DNA of 64,000 bases, taken from assembly GCA_903632075.3 (NCBI GenBank), contig CAHIKZ030005641.1, positions 424,501 to 488,500 of the forward strand. The letters run 5' to 3'. Each line of letters begins with the position of its first letter. Within the stretch, counting starts at the first letter, position 1. The DNA comes from Acanthosepion pharaonis (taxonomy: Eukaryota > Mollusca > Cephalopoda > Sepiida > Sepiidae). The notes under the pieces were generated by a model, which searched no databases, was not told the origin of the DNA, and saw nothing but the letters and a program-made list of their open reading frames with translations. This document shows positions 55,464 through 64,000 of this stretch, piece by piece. A program made the position numbers and the translations under genes.

Positions 55464-55846
55464 TAGCAGTATAGCCCGGCGTTGCCCGGGGATGTAACAG
55501 TAAGAGATAGATCAAATATCGACCATCATAAAGTCTGAAAAATAAAATTGACAAAGATTATTGTGTAAGGTTGACGGACACGCATGTCTTAATTATTTTT
55601 TTTTTTTACGAATTGGTCAAACTCAAACGAAAACATTGTTTTCAATCGTTATGAGTCTATCGATTTTATTATTTTTATAATTTTATTATAAACAATTGTC
55701 TTGTAAATGGAATTTTTAAAGCATTCTGAATGTAAAATAAAAAAAAAAAGTGTACAAAACAATAAGAAACACTACCTGCCAAAAAAAGTGAAGTTTTATT
55801 TGAAATCGGTTGAAAAATGTAGGAAATCCGATCCCATATATAAACG

Positions 55847-55884
<38 letters not shown>

Positions 55885-56166
55885 CACAACCTGGGTTTTA
55901 TAAGTATAACCCCGATATGAGTTGTCTCCCTTTCATTCTAGCGACAGAATCGTGTTTTATCGTGTTTTCAAATTGATTTCATGCGAAAACAATTGTGTTT
56001 TTCCAATTTTTAGCGCTGTCAGAACCACCGCAAGGTAATTTTACGCAGTCCTGTGAAGGTTTGTTGAAATCGGTTGAAAAATGTAGGAAATCCGATCCAA
56101 TATATAAACGTACAGACACACACAAACACACACACACACACAATCTGCGTTTTATAATAAGTAAGA
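55464..56166 (-). mobile_element. Helitron-like element, minus strand, with internal duplication
   Basis: The plus-strand left edge ACTAGCAGTATAGCCCGGCG with TTGCCCGGGG is, in reverse, the same 3' hairpin-CTAG end as the Helitron at 2610-3389. The right edge in reverse reads TCTTACTTATTATAAAACGC and then (GT)n, resembling a Helitron 5' end. GAAATCGGTTGAAAAATGTA with GGAAATCCGATCC occurs twice (about 55801 and 56069), each followed by (CA)n, so about 260 bases of the 5' side are duplicated. No Rep/helicase coding. Confidence 0.72.
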
Positions 56167-56499
56167 CCTGTTAGGGACATTTTCAGATAATTAGAAAATA
56201 TATATGTATATGACATCAGATGTTAAGGTACACCTCAAAAATCATGATCCTCGGAGAGTTGCAACTGATATCTTTTCTGAATTAGTTTTAACAACTTAAC
56301 GAGGAATACTGGCTTTGTATCTCAAAAACCATGCAAATATCGCTTCATAATTATAATGTCGGCGCTGAAATTTCTTCAGTCTTGATGAAAGTTTTAACTC
56401 TGAACGAGGTTACAAGATGTGAAGATTCAAATATACCCCAGACTTATGGAAAAAGTTGACTTCTTGCAACGCTCCAGAAAAGACTCCTGTCATGCTTTA

Positions 56500-56900
56500 T
56501 CTCTAGAAATTTCATATCAGATCAAGGATGCCATATCTGGGATGGATCTGACCTATCCCCACTTTCCAGTGTGAACAGAGTTCAAAATACTCAGTCTTGT
56601 GGGGGCATATTTTCTGCCGTTCACAGAAGCAACTTTTCAAGCCTATCGGTACACTAACGCTACTTCCATGGCAAATGTTCAGAAGACACCCATTCTTGAG
56701 TGCCACCAGTTCAGGCCTTTATAGCCAAGACATGCCATGCCATGAACACAAAGTTGAATCACCTTCCTTCCTTATGTATTCCATTAAAAAAATGTGCTCC
56801 ACTCGTACAATTTATTCCCTAGAACAGCTACTTCGTGGAAGAGACTCTCGTCTGGATGCTTTCCTAAACACTATAATATTAATCTTTTAAAGACTTGAGT
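56500..56900 (+). mobile_element. Jockey/CR1-like LINE C-terminus, plus strand
   Basis: Plus-strand translation gives GSDLSPLSSVNRVQNTQSCG, then VHRSNFSSLSV, RYFHGKCSEDTHS, VPPVQAFIAKTC and later CAPLVQFIP.NSYF. This follows the SSLDRIQNR, RRxVASLSLFYRYFHGxCS, VPPxxxF and LWNSLP order of the family. Frame shifts are evident. Confidence 0.78.
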
Positions 56901-57004
56901 TAATCGTTAGCTATCCTCGATATAAAGATGATCTTTTATTTCTACTTCCTCCTGTTACGTTCATACCTCATACTGCATTCTATCTTGCAAACTTCTTCTT
57001 CTTC

Positions 57005-57440
57005 TTCTATGTGCCGTGTCACTTCAGAACGTTGGCAATCATGGCTCTCCACAATTTCCTGTCCTTTGTAGCTCTTAATAACTTTTATCTTTTAGACATT
57101 TCTTCTAAATCCTGCTCCGCCACCCATTCGCTCAAGCGCGTAAGCCATCACACCTTCAATCTGTCCTATGAGTATAAAATATTCCAAGCCATTTTCCTCA
57201 TTATATGCGTCAGAAATTTTAACTGTCTCTTCCTGGTGTTAAACATAAGTACCATTTGTGTCGCCATTGTCCCTAGAACGTCATCATTGCTCACATGTTC
57301 TGTCCATGTTATTCTCAGCAACCTCATGTAGAACGACATTTCTTTCTCTTCTTCATTTGTAAGAAGATTGTACAGCATTCACTGCCGTATAGGCGGATTG
57401 ACATTACGTAACAGTTCAATACGCTTTCTGAAAATTCTAG
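57005..57440 (-). mobile_element. LINE C-terminal fragment, minus strand
   Basis: Minus-strand frames read CYVMSIRLYGSECCTIFLQM, then SFYMRLLRITWTEHVSNDDV, TRKRQLKFLTHIMRKMAWNI and finally NRKLW..MIA codons near 57050. These are the RT thumb to C-terminus of the window's commonest LINE. A (TTC)n run on the plus strand at 56993-57008 is its (GAA)n 3' tail. Two frameshifts. Confidence 0.85.
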
Positions 57441-57449
57441 TTTAAATAC

Positions 57450-58125
57450 AAATGCTATGAAAGGGAAAAAAAGAAACGGAAAACAAAAGGCAAAACATTT
57501 CTGCATAAATATTGTGAATAATCAGTAGAAAACAAAGTCGTTTAAAGAGATTGCCTGTATACAATAGTAAATTTATATCGATATACTTACATTTATTTGA
57601 GAGAAAACAATGAACGTGCTAACGATACAAACAGAAATAATTTGATAATACTCGAATTGCGTGACAAAAAAAAAAAAAACGAGGAAAATTGTAAAACGAG
57701 TGATATTCACTATCAACCAAAAATAGAATTGTTGCCAAAAAAAAGCTATAAGCAGTTACTTTTTAATCTCTCAATATGTTCATAAATGTTACTGAGTCAT
57801 TTTTATACCTTACAGTATGGCGCATAGTGTTATGGTAAGAGAATAAAAACGAAAATATATCCTCTTTAAAGAAGAAAAAACAGACAGCAAGTATTCGATT
57901 GTAATGTCCAACTTGTTTTTTTTTATTTTCTATCTTACTTGTCTACGTGTAAAACCCTGTCTGTACAAAAAAAAAACGCAATCTTTTTATTCTTTTCCGT
58001 TATTAAAAAAGAACATAGGCAGAACAGTGAACTGTCTGGATTAGTTCACTCTGATATGAATAAGAATAATTTTTTATACATAGGAATAATCTATTTAAAT
58101 ATTTAGAGATTTAGATTCCATTCCT
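57450..58125. other. AT-rich stretch, no gene recognised
   Basis: Poly-A and poly-T runs and short frames without domains. Nothing tandem or inverted was noticed. Confidence 0.5.
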
Positions 58126-58130
58126 TACAC

Positions 58131-59326
58131 CACTGGTTGCCAAACGGTACAGCGGGCGTCATAGATGCGGTGGAAGAGGATAGCAGTTGAGGTGGAATAT
58201 TGAAAGACAATCAAAGATTTAGAAAAAGGTTTAAAAAAATCAATATGCCAAAAATAAATATAATTTCAAGAATTATTATGGATTACTCTTAATTGCATGA
58301 ATGAGTCCACTATTAACATTATTCAGACTATTGTCCTCATCTTTGTTGCCATATTTATTACAACATTTCGGCCGTTGTACGCTCCGGCCTTCTTCAGGTG
58401 GGATCAGGTTGAAATCATAGACAAAGAACATCATTGGAAAATTCGTAAACTTAAGGAATCAGCACATATGCTAGGCCACAAACATCTCCTGAGCTGACCA
58501 ATCATAGAAATGAATACAACATAGGAACCAGTAATAATGAGTGTCAGAGAAAAGCAATAACAATGAAAATTACAATATGAGTTCTGTTAAAAAAAATGCA
58601 ATAATAACAGCAAACATTTCGATATGAGCACTGGCAAAAATGGTTGGTGAAGACATTAAGTTTATAAGTCCCAGAAATTCATATACATATGTCCTTAAGG
58701 ACACATACCACATTGGATAAAGGCGTTGGTTAGATCCAGTGACAGGACCCAAAGAGGTGTGAGTTCAATTAGGCATAGCACGTGGAATTAGAACAGTTTA
58801 CCCCAGTGAGCGAAATAAAGGGTTCAGTTCAACATTCCAACCACCTGAAGAAGGCCGGAGCGTTCAAACGCCGAAACGTTGTGATAAATATGGCAACAAA
58901 GATGAGAACAATAGTCCGGATAATGTAAATAGTGTACATAATACCTCATCTCAGAAATATAGACAGATAATGAATGAGTCCCAGTATAAATACTTCTAAA
59001 TAATTATTGACCGATTTTATCATTGCGATACTTTTGCGTTATTAGTATTAAGAATATATTAACTAGGGTCCGCAAATTAGAGGACAGAGTTATCAATGAT
59101 AATGTTGTGACTTCGAATTCGATGTTATCTTCATTTAACCCTCCCTCCCTCTCTATCTTTCCCTCTCTTTCTCTCCCTCCCTCCCCCTCTCTCTCTCCTT
59201 CCCTCTCTCTCTTTCTGTGTGCTTTTTTATTTTTAAATGTTTTTTTTATTACATAACATTTGGTGAGGCGCGAGCAAATTTTCATTCCGAAAATGCGCTC
59301 CAAAGAAAAATGTTTGGGAACTACAG
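58131..59326. mobile_element. hAT-like non-autonomous element, interrupted
   Basis: The left end CACTGGTTGCCAAACGG and the right end TGTTTGGGAACTACAG are imperfect inverses of each other and resemble the CAGTGGTTCYCAAAC termini of hAT elements. The 8-base flanks CCTTACAC and CTTTACAT differ only by transitions, so an old target duplication is plausible. Interior ends (GAGGCGCGAGCAAATTTTCA) also look hAT-like. A Penelope insertion and a CT-rich tract (59145-59218) occupy most of the interior. No transposase coding. Confidence 0.55.
58297..58981 (+). mobile_element. 5'-truncated Penelope-like element with inverted terminal copies and 12-bp target duplication
   Basis: ATGAATGAGTCC occurs at 58297-58308 and 58970-58981 as a target-site duplication. 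Inside it, 58309-58407 is the reverse complement of the terminal repeat at 58844-58969: GAAGAAGGCCGGAGCGT, AAATATGGCAACAAAGATGA and ACAATAGTC are shared. Between them the plus strand reads WDQVEIIDKEHHWKIRKLKE, then SAHMLGHKHLLS and PIIEMNTT.EP, the C-terminal end of a Penelope-type endonuclease ORF, followed by about 300 bases of 3' sequence. The arrangement fits the complex terminal repeats known for Penelope elements. Confidence 0.82.
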
Positions 59327-59459
59327 CTTTACATCATCATCTACTCATATTTAGATTTAAAATAACTGGTCATTAAAGATTATTGTTATTACTGATAATT
59401 GCTTTTATCATATACCAGCTAATTTTCTTTAATAATGTCACCGCAAGCAAGGCGGGGAT

Positions 59460-59809
59460 GCCACTAGCCTGCAGGGGTTACAGGGGGGGGGCTAATACCC
59501 TTGGGAAATGTATGAATCCTCTTCTTCTCCTTCCAACTATGGGTAAATAGCAAGACAGACTGGGTTCTACAGCCTTGGATGACAACTGGTCTAGAAGAAC
59601 AATTCTGAATTCAATACATTCGAGGGCCGTTTGGGGACCTTGTGGCCCGTAGTGTGCCAGGTCTCTGTATTCGACCCTTCAAAAAGTGTGTGGTGGGTTC
59701 TGCACAAAGGCTTCACCACTACAATAAACTCATACGTGCTGGTATCTGGCTGCCGGTTCCTAGGAATTGAGCTACTTGAGCCTCATAAGTCGAATACGAC
59801 AGGAGAGTC

Positions 59810-59812
<3 letters not shown>
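59460..59812 (+). mobile_element. SINE-A body and tail, plus strand
   Basis: AATACCCTTGGGAAATGTAT, AACTATGGGTAAATAGCAAG, ACAGACTGGGTTCTACAGCC, TCTAGAAGAACAATTCTGAA, GAGGGCCGTTTGGGGACCTT and CACCACTACAATAAACTC, ending GACAGGAGAGTCGAATATAT, run collinear with the inverted copy at 38979-39260. The tRNA-like head is missing; a G9 run sits near 59482. It ends in the (AT)n tract that begins the palindrome region. Confidence 0.82.
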
Positions 59813-59875
<63 letters not shown>

Positions 59876-60088
59876 AAAGTTTTTCAAATTAAAAAAAAAA
59901 AATGTTTTATTTTATGAAAGTATTTATTTATTTATATTTATAAATAAATAAATACTTAAATATTAATAAAATATTTATTTATATTATAAATAAATAAATA
60001 CTTTCATAAAATAAAACATTATTATTTTTTAATTTGAAACTCTTTCTATATATACATATTAAGAAAGTATACGTGGCTTCTCATTATG

Positions 60089-60148
<60 letters not shown>
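59813..60148. repeat. Palindrome (59873-60048) bracketed by (AT)n tracts
   Basis: (AT)n covers 59813-59872 and 60090-60148. Between them GAAAAAGTTTTTCAAATT...ATGTTTTATTTTATGAAAGT and ATTTATTTATTTA are mirrored by TAAATAAATAAATACTTTCA, TAAAATAAAACATTATT and AATTTGAAACTCTTTC. The arms are about 75-80 bases with a short AT-rich centre. Confidence 0.9.
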
Positions 60149-60149
<1 letters not shown>

Positions 60150-60151
<2 letters not shown>

Positions 60152-60265
60152 CTGACGTGCTATACTATTTAGTTACAGAGGAAGCGTCTGGTTACGTATT
60201 TTCTACGAAATTAGTCGGGAATTAAGGCCGGTAATTGTAATTAATACTGTTTGTTATAAACAGAA
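60150..60265. repeat. Relative of the 11.3-kb palindromic element
   Basis: GTATTTTCTACGAAATTAGT, GTAATTGTAATTAATACTG and TTATAAACAGAACAT align with 11368-11440 and 11483-11496. It is a partial copy. From 60280 to 61230 the sequence is AT-rich with no recognised feature. Confidence 0.55.
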
Positions 60266-61374
60266 CATTTGCTTAAATAATTCTCTCTATAAAAATAATG
60301 TCCAAACAGAAAATCTATTAAAATAATTGTCGGCATTAGTCCGTTTTATAGAATCTATATTTGAATCGCGGAAACTAAAGAAATGTATAAAACTCAAAAG
60401 TGTACGAAGACGATTGGATAGAGCAATGCTAGCTATAGCAGAGCAGGTAAAGATAAAAGGAAGAATGGAATTTATTGAGGAAAATGATGATAAGAAAAAA
60501 ACATAAAAATAACAGATGCAGTTAAATCTTGGTTGATTATTGTAAACAGAACACACTTTGAATAAGAAATGTCACTAGTGTCAAATGCTTAATAGGTGCT
60601 ATCAAGTTACCCCAGAAGAAATCTCCGAAATCGGATAGCCATATTTTAAATCTTTTAACCCAAATCAAGACAATAAAGCCACTAAGAATATTTACAATAC
60701 ATTAATCATAAGAATATACGTTAATATATTGTCGCAGTTTTAATCGAGTATTTTACCTAATCACATCAATTAATATCTTGAACCTCTTAACTTGACAAAA
60801 AATCAGAATATATATTTATATGAGAGATTCTTTAAACAAATGAAATTGACGGTGACGTAATAAAATATTTAAAAACGGTAACTTCAATTTAAGAGTTCCA
60901 CTACTGAATTTATCGATATATTTTAGCCCCATGAAAAATAATTATGTAACTATTGAATATTTTAATACAAGAATTAAAAAAAATACAAGGCTCAAAGAGA
61001 GCCACTCAAAGTAGAAAGTTACTCTTTAAATTGTAATAATGGATGTGGTGAATATAACAAAGAACATTTTAATTAATATGCGTAGCCGGAAGCGGGAGTT
61101 GTTCCCATTGATTTGATTATTCTAACCATAACAGAATTATACATAAAGATTTTTAAAGGATTTTTTTCATTGAGGACAATTTATTCAATTATTATTTTAT
61201 GTTATTGTCTGAAGAGTGAAACCAAGGTGAATAAATCTTGCCTCCGGCCTCATACAACAAGGTGTGTGATATAAATGATAGAGGTGGTGGTAGGAAGGGA
61301 AGATAATATCGACAACAAGAAGAGATAGCAATTGTTTCTTGACTTGAAGAGTTTAAGATTGTAGTGTTCAGGGA

Positions 61375-61585
61375 AGCATCTTTGGAACACGGAGGAAATC
61401 AGCGTTTCGATTCCGGGGAAGTAGCAAGGCGTGTAAAAGTTTCTGTACAGATGAATTGCTTTTTCTGGGGAATCGACTGTCTGAGTGAAACTTTCTGCTT
61501 ATCTTTGGAACACGGAGGAAATGAGAGTATTTCGACTCCTGGGAAGTAGCATGGAGTGTAGTATCTCTGAAGTTTCTGAAGAGGT
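61375..61585 (+). repeat. Two-copy tandem duplication, ~122-bp period
   Basis: ATCTTTGGAACACGGAGGAA with AT, then TTTCGAYTCCKGGGAAGTAG and CAWGGMGTGTA occur at about 61378 and 61500. The frames over it are unrecognised. Confidence 0.8.
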
Positions 61586-61959
61586 AAAACTAAAAAAGGG
61601 ATCTCAAATGAAGATTTGACATGGAAACAGCGATAATGCATGCTGCCTCCGCGGGAAAGAGGTTGCTGAGTGATAAGTTTCTCCTTACAAGACGGTGTAG
61701 ACTCTTTTGAAAGCTATCAAGACTGAAAAGAAACGAGTGGGCATCTCTAGCTTAGATATGGCAATAATATAGCATTTTCAGTTTAATTCGAATTCGTAAA
61801 TATAAGGCATAAATAATGAATTTCAAAACACTATTGCTACCATTAAACGGTTTGACGTCATCTATAACAAACTGGAAACCTGTCTAAACGTGGCAAATAG
61901 ATTCCATGCGATTCTGAGAGAAGATTTGATATCTAAATTTCATGCGCACTCACCAAAGT

Positions 61960-62345
61960 ATCACAATGTTTTTAATCAGACGTTTGATGAAAAGTGTGTG
62001 TGATGCGGCATTCACCCTGGGCGGATTGAGCCGGCTTCTTCCTGTTGTGAGAAGAAGATTCTTGGGATAAATTACAGAAGTAGGGTACCCAGGCCTACTC
62101 GGATAACGTTCTTGCTTGCCGCGGGGTTCCCACAGACGCAGAGACAGGAACGACCAGAAGCCGCCGGTTGCCGATGCAGACGCTCCTTGGATTTTCACCA
62201 GAGCCCTTGTTAGCCGGCGTGTGTGTCAGACCTGTCCGCCTTGGGTGACCCTACCAGGAACGAAGTTCCGGACGGCATAGCTCTGACACTACCGTTTACC
62301 CCCCCCCACACCGACTGTGAGGTAAGGGTTGGATTTTGATGAAAA
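61960..62345. other. GC-rich island of unknown nature
   Basis: A locally GC-rich stretch with CGCCTTGGGTGACCCTACCA, GGAACGAAGTTCCGGACGGC and GCCGCCGGTTGCCGATGCAG stands out in AT-rich surroundings. CTTGGGTGACCC includes a GGGTGACCC palindrome and GGAACTTCGTTCC is a hairpin. Minus-strand frames (61950-62198, 62210-62401) are open for about 80 and 63 codons but unrecognised. A dispersed repeat or the remains of an exon are both possible. Confidence 0.45.
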
Positions 62346-62404
62346 GTGGATCTTTTAAAGAATACAGGACAACGTAGAAAGTGCCTTAGTAGAGACTTCA
62401 TATT

Positions 62405-62690
62405 TCTTTTATGTGCCGTTTCTCTTCAGGACATAGATGATCATGGTCCTCGGCGTCTTGCTATCCCTTGTATCTCTTAATAAGTTTTGTTTTTTTTTGT
62501 TATTTTTCCAAACCCTGTTCTACTAACCATTTATTCAAGTCTATCAAGTATACGCACTACATTCTTCTGTTTCTCTTTCCCTCAATCTGTCCCGTGAGTA
62601 TCAGATTTTCCAAGCCTTCCTTCCTCATTACGTGCCCGAAAAACTTCCAATGTCTTTTTTTTGATGTTAAGTATGAGTTTCCTTTTTTCT
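62405..62690 (-). mobile_element. LINE C-terminal fragment, minus strand (first of two)
   Basis: The minus strand reads YLTSKKRHWKFFGHVMRKEG, then LENLILTGQIEGKRNRRM, then SLSKWMAEQVLG-like codons towards 62440 in another frame, the post-thumb C-terminal part. The 3' terminus (ATGTGCCGTTTCTCTTCAGG on the plus strand) is at about 62411. Confidence 0.8.
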
Positions 62691-62694
62691 TTTT

Positions 62695-62856
62695 TTCTTT
62701 TATGAGTGGGGTCTCAGAAGGACGTAGGCGATAATGGCTCTCCACCTCTTCCTGTCCCTTGTAACTCTTAATGTTTTGTTTTTCTGTTATTTCTCCCAAA
62801 ACCTGTTCTGCCATCCATTTACTCAAACTCATGAAGTATGTTACGTGCTCCTTTCT

Positions 62857-62890
<34 letters not shown>

Positions 62891-63180
62891 TATCTCTCTC
62901 TCTCTCTCTCTTTACCTCAATATGTCTGAGTATCAGGTTTTCCAAGCCGTCCTTCCTAATTACGTGCACCAGAAATTTCAACTACCTCTTCCTGATGTTA
63001 AGGATAAGTTTTCTTTTTGTTTTCATTCTCTCCAAAACGTTGCTGTTGCTCAGATGTGCGGCTCATGCTTTCGTCAGCATCTCACTGTAGAACCAAATTT
63101 CTGTTGCTGGAAGTCTGTTTTTCATCTTTAAAGAGATTGTCCAACATTCGCTGTCATACAGGAGAACAAATATCAGTATA
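62695..63180 (-). mobile_element. LINE C-terminal fragment, minus strand (second of two)
   Basis: It starts again with the LINE 3' end (CTCAGAAGGACGTAGGCGAT with AATGGCTCTCCACC) and runs to about 63180 through landmarks AATTACGTGCACCAGAAATT and CATCTCACTGTAGAACCAAA. A (CT)n tract at 62858-62913 is embedded. Two 3' ends in tandem show two insertions or a duplication. Confidence 0.78.
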
Positions 63181-63254
63181 TAAAAAATGTCTAAAAAAAA
63201 ATTATTTTCTTGGCTTTTTTAAAAATAGTTTTTTACAATCTGTGTTCTCTAAAT

Positions 63255-64000
63255 TTTCGGATAACTGTATGGAGTGGTGACATACTGGAAAACCTAAGCC
63301 GATTTATTTTCATAGCACTTCCTAAGAAACGAGGTGCAATCGAATGCGAACTCCACCGGGCAATCAGCCTAATTAGCCATATAAACACAACTCATTACTC
63401 GAATTCGCAGCTGAATCAGGTTTGAGATAGGACAAGAACTGTATGAGTTCGTCAAAGACACCGGAACAAGGAACGCGTTATTTATGCTCAGAATGTATTG
63501 GAAAGAGTCATACAAATGCAGAAGAACGACAAATTACGTCACAGTGGTCTGTTAGAACTGCTCAGTAACCTTGACATATTCGGAAAAGAGATTAGAATAA
63601 TCAAGAATCTATACTGCCAGCAAACCACCTGCATACGGACAGAAATTGAGTTCAGCAGATATACAAAAAACATGGATGTGCCTTCTCACAAGATTTATTT
63701 AACCTACACAGCGAGGCAATTCTGAAAGTATTAGAAGTTCCACAAGCATTCATTATTAGCGGCCAATCTTAACAATATAAGATATGAGGATGACGCAGTG
63801 CCGATCGCAAACACGGAAAGGAAGCTACAATACCACCTATAGAAGTTAGCAAAGGAAAGCGAGAAGAAAGGACTAACCATAAACTACAAAAATATAGAAT
63901 GCATAATTATCAGTAAAAGGATGAGCCCAAATTTCAAATTACAGGTCGGTGACGCTAAAAACAAGCAGGTACAGAAATTTAAATATTTGGGAAATGTTCT
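63255..64000 (+). mobile_element. LINE reverse transcriptase, plus strand, cut by window end
   Basis: In order the plus strand encodes FIALPKKRGAIECELHRAIS, then ALFMLRMYWKESYKC-like in a second frame, then ELLSNLDIFGKEIRIIKNLY, CQQTTCIRTEIEFSRYTKN, then YEDDAV at 63783-63800 (palm motif, YADD changed to YEDD), LTINYKNIECIIISKRMSPN, and FKLQVGDAKNKQVQKFKYLG at the edge. This is the fingers and palm of an APE-type non-LTR RT, in opposite orientation to the preceding fragments. Several frameshifts. The ORF continues beyond 64000. Confidence 0.88.

Noticed and set aside
58297..58497. A 66-codon frame as a new small gene
   Set aside because: Its C-terminal half is the Penelope endonuclease end and its N-terminal half is the inverted terminal repeat plus one target-duplication copy.
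59004..59303. Arg/Glu/Gly-rich 99-codon minus-strand frame
   Set aside because: It is translated from the CT-rich tract at 59145-59218 and from hAT-like terminal sequence.

Overview
The window looks like non-genic, repeat-dense DNA from a metazoan, most likely a mollusc and probably a coleoid cephalopod such as an octopus. That assignment is an inference. It rests on the AT-rich base composition, very many (AT)n, (GATA)n, (CA)n and (CT)n microsatellites, Penelope-like elements with GIY-YIG domains, several LINE families known from cephalopod assemblies, and SINEs with 5S rRNA-like and tRNA-like heads. I found no intact host protein-coding gene, no convincing functional tRNA or rRNA gene and no CRISPR array. 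Most open frames are fragments of transposable-element proteins, translated microsatellites or chance frames.

Layout. 1-5.3 kb: a six-copy array of about 214-bp units made from the 3' tail of a LINE; a minisatellite split cleanly by a 780-bp Helitron; a Penelope terminal fragment; and a degraded mariner transposase gene on the minus strand. 6-13 kb: LINE C-terminal fragments on both strands, a dimeric tRNA-derived SINE, two MITE-like palindromic elements and dispersed repeats. 14.8-16.5 kb: a 27-copy, 56-bp minisatellite that grew out of the C-terminal codons of a jockey/CR1-like LINE. 18-25.6 kb: SINEs, LINE fragments, an unrecognised open frame of 95 codons near 21.3 kb, and an array of about 340-bp units (21.8-24.2 kb) interrupted by a LINE. 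27-36.7 kb: jockey/CR1-like fragments, a degraded Tc1/mariner-superfamily transposase with a DUF4817-like N-terminus, a cluster of restriction-like-endonuclease LINE C-termini, a MADE1-like 79-bp MITE, and the first copy of a roughly 1-kb duplication. 37-46 kb: two Penelope-like elements, a 114-bp hairpin, a very old tandem array (40.1-41.1 kb), two MITEs with clear terminal inverted repeats, and the second copy of the duplication. 46-58 kb: SINEs, LINE fragments, a 670-bp polypyrimidine tract and a second Helitron. 58-64 kb: a hAT-like element containing a 5'-truncated Penelope insertion with inverted terminal repeats and a 12-bp target-site duplication; a large palindrome bracketed by (AT)n tracts; a GC-rich island; and oppositely oriented LINE fragments running off the right edge.

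The parts do not form a pathway. The interest lies in how the repeats arose: tandem satellites seeded by retroelement 3' ends, nested insertions with readable junctions, and composite 5S/tRNA SINEs. All translations, junctions and homology calls were made by eye, so boundaries are usually good to about 10-50 bases, and exact only where target sites or terminal inverted repeats are described.
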